In this document: piece after piece, positions 1 to 5,324 of the stretch | Numbering within the stretch: position 1 is the first letter of the stretch | Layout of the letters: every line of letters begins with the position of its first letter | Assembly (NCBI GenBank): GCA_045594885.1 | Contig: JAZNZJ010000028.1 | Location: forward strand, 1 to 10,279 | DNA from: Fimenecus sp045594885 | Lineage (GTDB): Bacteria; Bacillota; Clostridia; Oscillospirales; Acutalibacteraceae | DNA: 10,279 bases | Direction of reading: 5' to 3' | Translations under genes and position numbers: made by a program | Notes under the pieces: model-generated | What the model saw: only the letters and a program-made list of their open reading frames with translations | Told to the model about the DNA's origin: nothing | Databases searched by the model: none

Positions 1-222
1 TTCTTCCCAAGCAGAATGCTCGTCTTCATCATCTTCGTCGGGTTCAAAATCTTCAAGGTCAAAAAGTTGGTCCTCGAGGTCGTCATATTGTTCAATGAGT
101 CTGTCTTTTAACTCACGAAGTTGTTCAAGAGTCATACCCTCAAACTTTTTTGATTTATCCTCCATAGAAACAGTAATCTTTATTTTTTCCACATTATCAA
201 AAAAATCCATAATCTTTCCCAT
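1..222 (-). CDS. Acidic protein, N-terminal part only
   Basis: I do not recognise this gene. The frame is open from an ATG at 222 to the window edge, so only the first 74 residues are visible and the C-terminus is missing. The start has a GAGGGG ribosome binding site 7 nt upstream and lies one base after the stop of the preceding gene (TGA-T-ATG), so the two are probably translated together. A second Met at residue 5 (208-210) is a less likely start. The N-terminal ~30 residues are mixed and could form a strand (KIKITVSM). Residues ~29-57 look helical, possibly coiled-coil (TLEQLRELKDRLIEQYDDLE). From ~58 the sequence is dominated by Asp and Glu. No signal peptide or membrane segment is seen, so it is probably cytoplasmic. 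Nothing supports a specific function. Confidence 0.7.
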   Translation of the reverse strand, partial: MGKIMDFFDNVEKIKITVSMEDKSKKFEGMTLEQLRELKDRLIEQYDDLEDQLFDLEDFEPDEDDEDEHSAWEE

Positions 223-223
223 A

Positions 224-973
224 TCAATACCCCTCATCAAATAGTTGAACAGAATATTTTCTCACTTCAAAAATATTGCCATCTTCATCCATATAAATTG
301 GATTCCCCCATAAGCTATAATAATTATTGCCTTGCTCATCGTAGTAATAATCACTAAAATAAGCTTCGTAGGGAGTAAAACCCATTTCATTATAAACCAA
401 ATACCCGTCACTATCGAGATAGCAATAATCACCGTCAAAACGATTGCCGTTTTGGTCTATATAATCACCCACATAAAACCATTCTGCTTCGTGAGTGTAT
501 TTATTCCCCTCACGGTCATAGAGTGGCACATCATAAATATCGCTGTACTGATTGCCGTGCACATCATAACAGGTGTGTTCAAAAAGATATTCATCATCAA
601 CTATGCTTTTAATTACAGATGCACCCATTGTGGCAACTGAAGCAATCGAAATTATTGCAGCCAAAACACTCAACAACAATGAAAGTGCACACAGAATTGC
701 ACCTTTGCGGTTGTTTGTTTTATGTTCTTCAAACAAATATTCATTATTCTTTTCACGTAAAAATCTGTGATATATGCAATAAGCCAATCTACCCAAGACG
801 GGAAACCCAAAAGCGATAACAGCCCAAATTCCTTTATGCTCTATTCTGTTATGCTTTGCGTGTCGATAAACTGAAATCGACATCAATATACTTGCCAACA
901 GCTTTAATGCGGGTAATGCCCTGTAAAACAGAAAACTTACAAAGAACATTCCCTGTGAAGTATTTTCAAACAT
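224..973 (-). CDS. Membrane protein with tyrosine-rich DxxGN repeats
   Basis: Unnamed 249-aa protein. Hydrophobic segments lie at about residues 9-35, 48-70 and 92-118. Residues ~48-70 (GIW..., FPVLG, LAY, then basic residues) resemble the PLDc_N-type membrane hairpin; this is a weak resemblance, not an assignment. From ~126 the protein is soluble and very rich in Tyr and Asp. It carries six short units of the type [Y/I/L/M]DxxG[N]x[Y/F]: YDVHGNQY 136-143, YDREGNKY 152-159, IDQNGNRF 172-179, LDSDGYLV 186-193, YDEQGNNY 211-218 and MDEDGNIF 228-235. No N-terminal cleavage site is obvious. The start ATG has AAGGGA 7 nt upstream. It follows the PspC gene by ~50 nt with a hairpin between, and its stop is one base from the next start. 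The repeats could build a small beta structure or bind a ligand outside the membrane; both are inference. Confidence 0.8.
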   Translation of the reverse strand: MFENTSQGMFFVSFLFYRALPALKLLASILMSISVYRHAKHNRIEHKGIWAVIAFGFPVLGRLAYCIYHRFLREKNNEYLFEEHKTNNRKGAILCALSLLLSVLAAIISIASVATMGASVIKSIVDDEYLFEHTCYDVHGNQYSDIYDVPLYDREGNKYTHEAEWFYVGDYIDQNGNRFDGDYCYLDSDGYLVYNEMGFTPYEAYFSDYYYDEQGNNYYSLWGNPIYMDEDGNIFEVRKYSVQLFDEGY

Positions 974-994
974 TTTTAAATCCCTTATAACAAC

Positions 995-1014
995 GGCGGG
1001 GTTAAGACCCCGCC
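995..1014. terminator. Perfect 8-bp hairpin between PspC gene and next gene
   Basis: GGCGGGGT-TAAG-ACCCCGCC is an 8-bp GC-rich stem with a 4-nt loop. The T-rich run (1015-1024) follows it on the plus strand, whereas the adjoining genes read on the minus strand. For the minus transcript, the downstream side is GTTGTTATAAGG, a poor U-tract. It may therefore act as a weak attenuator or mRNA 3'-end stabiliser after the PspC gene rather than a full stop. The same 20-mer occurs inverted at 2582-2601. Confidence 0.55.
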
Positions 1015-1022
1015 TTTATTTT

Positions 1023-1271
1023 TTACTGATTATCTCTTGGTCTGTTTTCTTCGAAGTCGTTATACTGATAATCGGGAAATGGCTTCTGTGGCATAACAAA
1101 TGCGAGAACCGCATAAACGATTACACCGCCGATTCCTGCAAAGAAAATTGAAACGAGTGCAAAAACCACACGCACAATTGTGGGGTCGATTTCAAAATAT
1201 TCCGCAATACCTGCACATACGCCTGAAATTTTCTTGTCATCGCTTTTGTAAAGCTTCTTTTCTTTAAACAT
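1023..1271 (-). CDS. PspC domain membrane protein
   Basis: Small envelope-stress-type protein of the PspC family, 82 aa. The family signature is clear: a basic N-terminus (KKLYKSDDKK), then GVCAGIAEYFEIDPTIVRV at residues 17-35, then a hydrophobic segment 34-60 ending in FVMPQKP. PspC proteins are inner-membrane proteins; in proteobacteria they act in the phage-shock response, while in Firmicutes the short single-domain forms are mostly uncharacterised. The start is set at the ATG at 1271, because GGAGG lies 8 nt upstream. A TTG five codons earlier (1286) overlaps that ribosome binding site and cannot be the start. It is the fourth gene of the padR-led run, about 30 nt after the 58-aa membrane peptide gene. 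Its C-terminal tail (residues 65-82) is polar and acidic-to-mixed. Confidence 0.93.
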   Translation of the reverse strand: MFKEKKLYKSDDKKISGVCAGIAEYFEIDPTIVRVVFALVSIFFAGIGGVIVYAVLAFVMPQKPFPDYQYNDFEENRPRDNQ

Positions 1272-1302
1272 AATTTTATCCTCCAACTAAAATATTATAA
1301 AT

Positions 1303-1479
1303 TTATTTTAACATAAAAATCATAGATGTCAAATTTTCGGCTCTATATTCTTTGAAAGCCTCAATTCCCGCATCAAGTGCCCAGCCTATAACTTCGCCAC
1401 CGCACACCAAAAAACTAACAAATGCGGTCAAAAACGAAAGGGCAAAAATCACACCAAAAAATATCAATGCTTTTTTCAT
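1303..1479 (-). CDS. 58-aa single-span membrane peptide
   Basis: Small hypothetical protein with one strong hydrophobic segment at about residues 3-28 (Phe/Leu/Val-rich, with CGG after it) and a short amphipathic tail ending in TSMIFMLK. The lone Cys near the membrane boundary could suggest a lipoprotein, but there is no proper lipobox. The ATG at 1479 has GGAGGG 6 nt upstream. A TTG two codons earlier (1485) touches that site and is rejected as the start. The preceding stop is at 1482-1484, so translation is likely coupled to the HAAS gene. In related PadR-DUF1700 operons a larger DUF4097 protein often sits in this position (family knowledge); this peptide does not resemble it. Function unknown. 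Confidence 0.7.
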   Translation of the reverse strand: MKKALIFFGVIFALSFLTAFVSFLVCGGEVIGWALDAGIEAFKEYRAENLTSMIFMLK

Positions 1480-1481
1480 TT

Positions 1482-1985
1482 TCAACCCTCCTGCTTGTTT
1501 ATCATATTAATGCATACTTTGATTTCTAATATTGCCCAAAGTAATGTGATAATCGAAAGTGTGAACACCGCTATTGTTGATGAGATTGCAAAGATTAAAA
1601 ATGCAACCGAGCTTACTAAAGGAACAATAAAGCAGAATGCAACCGTCATTACAATTGATGCAATAAATAGTCCCAATGTGATTGGAATTGACAGAAATGC
1701 CTGAATTACATTCCATATAAGTGCAACCGTCCAGAAAGTTTTACTGTGCTTTTTTGCCTTTGATTTTGGTGGCTGTACTCTCTTTTCATTTATTGCGTCA
1801 CCCACATATTGCTTTGCACATTCAAGGGGCGAACCCAATTCACTACAGATTTGTTCTTCTGATTTACCTGCTGCCGCACCCTCACGAAAATGTTCACGAA
1901 AATCATTGAGAATTTCATTTCGTTCATCCTTGGGTAAAGGTGAAAGATATGCATATAACTCGTTTAAAAAATCAATTTTTTTCAT
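1482..1985 (-). CDS. HAAS/DUF1700 membrane protein
   Basis: A 167-aa protein with a soluble HAAS-type helical domain followed by membrane helices. Residues ~1-65 carry the family pattern: FLNELYAYLSPLPKDER, then EILNDFREHFREG, then GKSEEQICSELGSPLECAKQY. A basic linker (residues ~68-82, KSKAKKHSK) leads into about three to four hydrophobic spans over ~84-163. HAAS proteins are typically encoded directly downstream of a PadR regulator and are thought to be signalling partners at the membrane; the mechanism is not established. Here the start ATG overlaps the padR stop by 4 nt (ATGA, 1982-1985), which indicates translational coupling. The stop sits just before the next ribosome binding site. I am confident of the family and not of the role. 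Confidence 0.9.
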   Translation of the reverse strand: MKKIDFLNELYAYLSPLPKDERNEILNDFREHFREGAAAGKSEEQICSELGSPLECAKQYVGDAINEKRVQPPKSKAKKHSKTFWTVALIWNVIQAFLSIPITLGLFIASIVMTVAFCFIVPLVSSVAFLIFAISSTIAVFTLSIITLLWAILEIKVCINMINKQEG

Positions 1986-2299
1986 TTTTCTACCCCCTCA
2001 AAGAAAGAGTTTACTTGACCCAAAAATTCATACCATTGCGTTTGCAGTTGCAATTGATGTTCCCTGCCCTTTTGGGTAATTCTGTAATATTTTCGTGCAG
2101 GTCCGTTGGGTGACTCCATTAAATAGGACTCAAAATAGCCGTCGTTCTGAAGACGTTTAAGCATAGGATAAACCGAGCCTTCAGAAATATCCATTTTCTG
2201 CCCTAACAAATCCGCAAGCTCATAGCCGTATTTATCTCCGCCGATGAGTGTTGTGAGGGCACAAAGCTCCAGAACACCTTTTTTGAACTGTGTATTCAA
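1982..2299 (-). CDS. PadR family transcriptional regulator, TTG start
   Basis: A 105-aa winged-helix DNA-binding protein of the short PadR type (PadR-s1-like). The N-terminus NTQFKKGVLELC is the usual opening for this family. It is followed by the YGYEL motif (residues 24-28), a recognition helix with SEGSVYPMLKRLQNDGY (39-55), the wing NGPARKYYRIT (65-75) and a C-terminal dimerisation helix (~76-103). The start codon is TTG at 2299. There is no upstream ATG, the next Met is at residue 36 inside the domain, and GGAGG stands 8 nt before the TTG. PadR proteins generally repress their own operon and respond to small molecules or envelope stress. It leads the HAAS, small-peptide and PspC genes and probably controls them; a candidate operator lies at 2345-2356. 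Confidence 0.95.
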   Translation of the reverse strand: MNTQFKKGVLELCALTTLIGGDKYGYELADLLGQKMDISEGSVYPMLKRLQNDGYFESYLMESPNGPARKYYRITQKGREHQLQLQTQWYEFLGQVNSFFEGVEK

Positions 2300-2344
2300 T
2301 TTTCCTGCCTCCCTCTATACAAAAATTCATTGTTTAAGCTTTTT

Positions 2345-2382
2345 TACAGTACTATATTATCACACACTACTAAACAATGCAA
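2345..2382 (-). promoter_or_regulatory. padR promoter with candidate autoregulatory operator
   Basis: Read on the minus strand, a -35-like TTGCAT (2377-2382) is followed after 17 nt by TAATAT (2354-2359). Alternatively the -10 is the overlapping extended box TGTGATAAT (its GATAAT at 2356-2361). Directly downstream lies TACAGTACTATA (2345-2356, plus-strand reading). It is a 12-nt near-palindrome with one mismatched pair (10 of 12 positions paired) centred on AGTACT, and it overlaps the -10 and start-point region. A repressor bound there would block transcription. That PadR is the binder is inference from position. Confidence 0.5.
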
Positions 2383-2430
2383 GATAGTTTTTGAAAATTA
2401 ATAGTTTGTTAATATTTAAACAAACGCAAA

Positions 2431-2564
2431 AACTTGAATTTGTCGGGGTAAATACTATCTACAAGTAATGTCATTCTGAGGAACGCAGTGACGAAGAATC
2501 TCAACCAAACAGAGATTCTTCGCGACCCTCAGAATGACACAAAGGAACTTACACCCCCCAATTT
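2431..2564. repeat. Palindromic repeat element A (134 bp)
   Basis: Intergenic repeat with a long imperfect hairpin at 2470-2538. The outer arms are 12 bp (2470-2481 with 2527-2538, GTCATTCTGAGG) and the inner arms 11 bp (2492-2502 with 2512-2522, CGAAGAATCTC), with a 9-nt apical loop and an asymmetric internal loop of 10 and 4 nt. The left edge AACTTGAATTTGTCGGGGT (2431-2449) matches 17 of 19 bases of the right edge of element B read in reverse. The right edge CCCCAATTT (2556-2564) matches the left edge of B in reverse. Element A is thus an inverted relative of B with a different core. There is no ORF. It is probably a non-autonomous, MITE- or REP-like repeat. Confidence 0.7.
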
Positions 2565-2579
2565 GTTTTATAAATAATA

Positions 2580-2603
2580 ATGGCGGGGTCTTAACCCCGC
2601 CAT
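2580..2603 (-). terminator. Terminator after acyltransferase gene
   Basis: A perfect 10-bp stem (ATGGCGGGGT with its complement) and a 4-nt loop, 24 nt after the stop of the minus-strand acyltransferase gene. It is followed on the minus strand by ATTATTATTTATAA, a T-rich stretch, so it fits a rho-independent terminator. Its inner 20 bases, GGCGGGGTCTTAACCCCGCC, are identical to the minus strand of 995-1014. Confidence 0.75.
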
Positions 2604-2627
2604 ACTGTTGCACATATACTTTTTAAA

Positions 2628-3905
2628 TCATTTGCCAATGAGAGTATTCATATTCTTCTCCATAAGGTCAAAGAAATTTTCAACGATTTTCTTATCCTTC
2701 TCATTACCACGCACACACATTGAAAGTGTAATCACATTTTTATATGTTGTTGCGGTGAGAAGTACAAACGGCTTATATTTAACCGCACCCGACATAAATG
2801 CGTCAGTGGGCTCGTTACCTGCAAGAGCAAAATCCGTACCCTTTAAAATGCCGATATTACTCATTGCCATATATGGATTTGAATAACCGATTTTAATAAT
2901 TTCTTCACTTGCCGCATGGGGCATAATGCTATATCCAAGATTTAAAAGTGGCAATCCGTAAAGTCCCATATATTTGTCTTTCTTGAACTTATTAGAACTG
3001 CGTACTACATATTTGACAGTTTCAAAAATATCACGGCCACGTTCGGGAATAGCACATTGCATCCATGAGGTATGATTTGTAAAGCCCTTATCCTCAACGC
3101 TGTCCATATGACGACGAAGGTCAATGGCACTTGAAATCATAAGCTTATCACTTGCGGGGAAACCGGCTAACTCGTAAACACTGTAAAAATATGAGGCAAG
3201 TAGCATTTCGTTAACTGTTGCGCCCATTTCTTTACCCTTTGCCTTGAGCATTGCAAGAACATCTTCGCTGAATTTTCTTCTTGCAATAAATGACTGGTCA
3301 CTAATGTGATTTGGTGAAAGTGGGAATTTGTGTTTATCCTTTGAATTGATATTCTTAAAAAGACGTTGTGCCACATTTGATTCTGTTTGTGAAAATCCTG
3401 AATAAACCTCATTATATGCACGTGAACCGGTTCTGAATTCAATGGGGCTCTTGCCATTCATCACATACTGACTGTAATTCTCGCAAAATGCCTTAAGAAA
3501 ATATTTAAGGTCGCCACCGTCCATACACATATGATTTTCAACCATACAGAGTGTGCTTTTACCGTCTTTTATGAAAAGTGCAATTTTTATCTGCAAATGG
3601 GAGTCGGGAGCAATATACTGTGTGAGAAAATCTTCAACTGCCTCACTCACATTTTCAGGATATGCAACTGTCAACACATCGTCAATATCATAGGGCATAA
3701 CCTCCCAATGAGTTGAAAGTTTTGTGTCAACAAATTTTGAGTGGAGTACGGGCACTTTTTCAAGAGCACAAATAATAACAGTTTTGAGAGCATCAATATC
3801 GGGTACAAAATCATAATTGAATTCCACGTGAACCATACGGTCATTGAAATCACGGAAAAGATAGTGCATTTTATCCCATAATTCAGCATTAAGTCTGCGT
3901 TCCAT
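2628..3905 (-). CDS. Condensation-superfamily acyltransferase
   Basis: A 425-aa protein of the chloramphenicol-acetyltransferase/condensation-domain fold, in the group that includes alcohol acetyltransferases and PapA-type enzymes. The core motif is at residues 124-130 as NHMCMDG. It keeps the catalytic His125 and structural Asp129 of HHxxxDG, with Asn for the first His. The N-terminal part (LDTYF-type position, WDKMHYLF then a strand HVEFNYDFVPDIDALK) and the two-lobe length fit a stand-alone enzyme. There is no carrier-protein or adenylation domain, so it is not a complete NRPS module. It likely transfers an acyl group from CoA or a carrier to an alcohol or amine; the substrate cannot be told. 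There is no signal peptide. Its ATG overlaps the upstream stop by one base (TAATG, 3903-3907), with GAGGA just before it, so it is coupled to the membrane protein gene. Confidence 0.8.
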   Translation of the reverse strand: MERRLNAELWDKMHYLFRDFNDRMVHVEFNYDFVPDIDALKTVIICALEKVPVLHSKFVDTKLSTHWEVMPYDIDDVLTVAYPENVSEAVEDFLTQYIAPDSHLQIKIALFIKDGKSTLCMVENHMCMDGGDLKYFLKAFCENYSQYVMNGKSPIEFRTGSRAYNEVYSGFSQTESNVAQRLFKNINSKDKHKFPLSPNHISDQSFIARRKFSEDVLAMLKAKGKEMGATVNEMLLASYFYSVYELAGFPASDKLMISSAIDLRRHMDSVEDKGFTNHTSWMQCAIPERGRDIFETVKYVVRSSNKFKKDKYMGLYGLPLLNLGYSIMPHAASEEIIKIGYSNPYMAMSNIGILKGTDFALAGNEPTDAFMSGAVKYKPFVLLTATTYKNVITLSMCVRGNEKDKKIVENFFDLMEKNMNTLIGK

Positions 3906-4705
3906 TATTCCTCGTCCTCCCTCTTATACATAAAATATTTTGCATTGTTGATTACAATAAATATGATGTAAAGTAAATCCGTGAGAAAACCTATTAAAAT
4001 AATAGGCCAACCTGTGAGCCAACCAACAATGTCATATGCCGCTAAAATAATATAGAGCATTGTTGTGACAATCGGCATAAATGCCATTGCGGTAACTGTG
4101 CGGAATTTCTGTTTTGTGGCATAAGCAAAAATCGTATCAGCCACAAGCATTAAAATTATACCGCCCATAAGTATTGGCCACACCACTAATTCGGGCACCA
4201 TCATAAGCCAGAAAAGGAACATAAATACAGTGAATAACATTACACAAGCCGCAAGCAGTACTCTTGCAATGGGGTGAAAAATTCTTCGCATTCTGCAAAT
4301 TCTCTTTATTCCGAAACTTGTGTAGAAAATAATCATTGCGAAAATTCCACCAACAATAATAAGCCAGGTTTTGTCCCACGCACCCGTTGTTCTGCTGACA
4401 TGGAAATATGTGATGAACATTAAAATAAAGAAAATCACACCACCAAGCCCCATAACAAGTCGCATTGTCTTTGCGAGCTTTTTCTTTTTGTACTCTTTTG
4501 ACCATACCTTATATTGAACGGGTAAGTCGGGATATTCGTCTGCCATAAGGTCTGCAAGAACCTTTTCATCACGTAGTCCCGAATGAGTCACCTCATTGGC
4601 ACGTTCGGTCATCTCATCAAGAATATGCCTTTTGAAAAGATATGTAATATGATTGTCGGGAAGTCCCGTACAAGAAGTTTCAATATATTCAATAAAATCT
4701 TTCAT
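3905..4705 (-). CDS. Membrane protein with HAAS/permease-prefix-like N-terminus
   Basis: A 266-aa protein. Residues ~1-78 are soluble and helical: FIEYIETSCTGLPDNH, then KRHILDEMTERANEVTHSG, then EKVLADLMADEYPDLP. This pattern of short helices with a conserved acidic helix and a final EYPD is like HAAS or permease-prefix domains. A basic stretch (KEYKKKKLAK, ~70-79) precedes about six hydrophobic spans between ~81 and 258, with a basic loop near 132-140 (GIKRICRMRRIFHP). The C-terminus is charged (YKREDEE) and probably cytoplasmic. The ATG at 4705 has AGGAGG 5 nt upstream. It is the first gene of a two-gene operon with the condensation-type acyltransferase. The membrane part may anchor, regulate or export for that enzyme; this is inference. 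It is the second HAAS-like gene in the window. Confidence 0.7.
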   Translation of the reverse strand: MKDFIEYIETSCTGLPDNHITYLFKRHILDEMTERANEVTHSGLRDEKVLADLMADEYPDLPVQYKVWSKEYKKKKLAKTMRLVMGLGGVIFFILMFITYFHVSRTTGAWDKTWLIIVGGIFAMIIFYTSFGIKRICRMRRIFHPIARVLLAACVMLFTVFMFLFWLMMVPELVVWPILMGGIILMLVADTIFAYATKQKFRTVTAMAFMPIVTTMLYIILAAYDIVGWLTGWPIILIGFLTDLLYIIFIVINNAKYFMYKREDEE

Positions 4706-4733
4706 ATTTACCTCCTAATTGTTTACTGAATAA

Positions 4734-4762
4734 ATTGTAACAGATTTTTAATTTATCTGCAA
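4734..4762 (-). promoter_or_regulatory. Proximal promoter of membrane protein/acyltransferase operon
   Basis: On the minus strand, TTGCAG (4757-4762) and TACAAT (4734-4739) are separated by exactly 17 nt. The -10 is extended (TGTTACAAT). It lies about 30 nt before the AUG. A 5-bp inverted repeat, CAGAT...ATCTG (4741-4745 and 4755-4759), spans the spacer and could be an operator. Confidence 0.55.
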
Positions 4763-4773
4763 TCACAAAATAA

Positions 4774-4802
4774 ATATTAATAAAAAATTTACAAAATGAC
4801 AA
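4774..4802 (-). promoter_or_regulatory. Distal candidate promoter
   Basis: On the minus strand, TTGTCA (4797-4802, 5 of 6 to consensus) and TAATAT (4774-4779, 4 of 6) are 17 nt apart. It sits immediately downstream of the perfect inverted repeat at 4812-4829. This is a weaker candidate than the proximal promoter. Confidence 0.35.
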
Positions 4803-4811
4803 GAAACTTTG

Positions 4812-4829
4812 GTTTACATCTATGTAAAC
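4812..4829. promoter_or_regulatory. Perfect inverted repeat, likely operator
   Basis: GTTTACATCTATGTAAAC is an 8-bp perfect inverted repeat with a 2-nt spacer, about 107 nt upstream of the 266-aa membrane protein start. Size and symmetry fit a site for a dimeric repressor such as a TetR- or PadR-type protein. No matching regulator is adjacent, and the nearest one in the window (PadR at 1982-2299) has a different candidate site. Confidence 0.5.
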
Positions 4830-4864
4830 TATTGGTTGCAGTGAGAAATATTAATATTTTTTAC

Positions 4865-5060
4865 AAATTGGGGTTTGTCGGGGTCTTTGCCTTCCCCTTG
4901 AGGGGAAGGTGGATTTGCCGTAAGGCAAAGACGGATGAGGTGGAAAACTAATTGATTATGATATGTAACGGTTGCTTTCGCAACCTACACCTCATCAGTC
5001 ACTTCGTGACAGCTTCCCCTCAAGGGGAAGCCAATTCATTAGCCCGACAAATTCAAATTT
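4865..5060. repeat. Structured repeat element B (196 bp, terminal inverted repeats)
   Basis: A MITE-like element. The left end AAATTGGGGTTTGTCGGGGT (4865-4884) and the reverse complement of the right end (5041-5060) match at 16 of 20 bases. Inside are successive hairpins: CCTTCCCC/GGGGAAGG (4890-4909); TTTGCC-GTAA-GGCAAA (4914-4929, GNRA loop); GATGAGGTG (4934-4942) pairing with CACCTCATC (4988-4996) around GGTTGC-TTTC-GCAACC (4970-4985); GTCAC-TTC-GTGAC (4998-5010); and GCTTCCCC/GGGGAAGC (5012-5031). The first and last hairpins are also inverted copies of each other, so the whole element can fold back on itself. No target-site duplication is evident and no real ORF is present. A second copy begins at 10139. 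Confidence 0.85.
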
Positions 5061-5080
5061 ATCTAAATCGATATCATTAC

Positions 5081-5116
5081 AAAAAACCCGTTGAAAGCAA
5101 AAGTTTTCAGCGGGTT
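5081..5116 (-). terminator. Terminator of decarboxylase beta/gamma operon
   Basis: Read on the minus strand, AACCCG-C-TGAAA pairs with TTTCA-A-CGGGTT (5105-5116 with 5085-5096). This is a 6+5 bp stem with one mismatch and an 8-nt loop, followed directly by a run of T (TTTTTTG ending at 5081). It begins 8 nt after the gamma-subunit stop, as expected for a rho-independent terminator. Confidence 0.85.
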
Positions 5117-5123
5117 AATTTAA

Positions 5124-5312
5124 TTACTTATTATCTTTATCTTTCTTTTGGAACTTCGGTACAAGCTTGTTAAGGGCAGTGGTGATAAGAATAAGCACAC
5201 CCATAACAATAATAATACAAATCATACCGATAACCATATATTTAATGTTGTAAACAAAGTTCATTGGCTCAAACATAAAAGCCATTAATGTAACAAGAAT
5301 ACTATTTAACAT
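5124..5312 (-). CDS. Na+-pump decarboxylase gamma-like subunit (OadG family)
   Basis: A 62-aa protein with one membrane helix at about residues 26-48 (VIGMICIIIVMGVLILITTAL) and a basic cytoplasmic tail (NKLVPKFQKKDKDNK). This matches the layout of gamma subunits of sodium-translocating decarboxylases, which assemble the complex in the membrane. The family is short and divergent, so position is part of the evidence: it lies 12 nt after the beta-subunit gene in the same orientation. The ATG at 5312 is preceded by AAGGGGTGG. It lacks the longer Pro/Ala-rich or zinc-binding C-terminus of the enterobacterial OadG. Another small membrane peptide is possible but less likely next to OadB. Confidence 0.75.
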   Translation of the reverse strand: MLNSILVTLMAFMFEPMNFVYNIKYMVIGMICIIIVMGVLILITTALNKLVPKFQKKDKDNK

Positions 5313-5324
5313 TTAAGCCACCCC

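Noticed and set aside
332..819. Overlapping open frames on the plus strand opposite the DxxGN protein
   Set aside because: They are antisense to a well-supported gene with a good start site, lack ribosome binding sites and show no family features.
1272..1286. TTG start for the PspC gene five codons upstream
   Set aside because: The codons coincide with the GGAGG ribosome binding site for the ATG at 1271.
2470..2538. CRISPR-like or tandem repeat array
   Set aside because: There is one inverted pair only, with no direct repeats at regular spacing and no spacers; the same holds for elements B and C.
2628..3905. Fragment of a non-ribosomal peptide synthetase
   Set aside because: The protein is a complete two-lobe acyltransferase with its own start and terminator, and no adenylation or carrier domain is encoded next to it.
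4865..5060. Riboswitch or leader RNA for the 266-aa membrane protein gene
   Set aside because: The structured region lies upstream of both candidate promoters, is repeated at 10139 next to an unrelated locus, and has terminal inverted repeats, so a mobile or repetitive element is the better reading.
4952..5173. 73-codon open frame on the plus strand
   Set aside because: It lies across repeat element B, the terminator and the end of the gamma-subunit gene, has no ribosome binding site, and its residues follow from the hairpin repeats.
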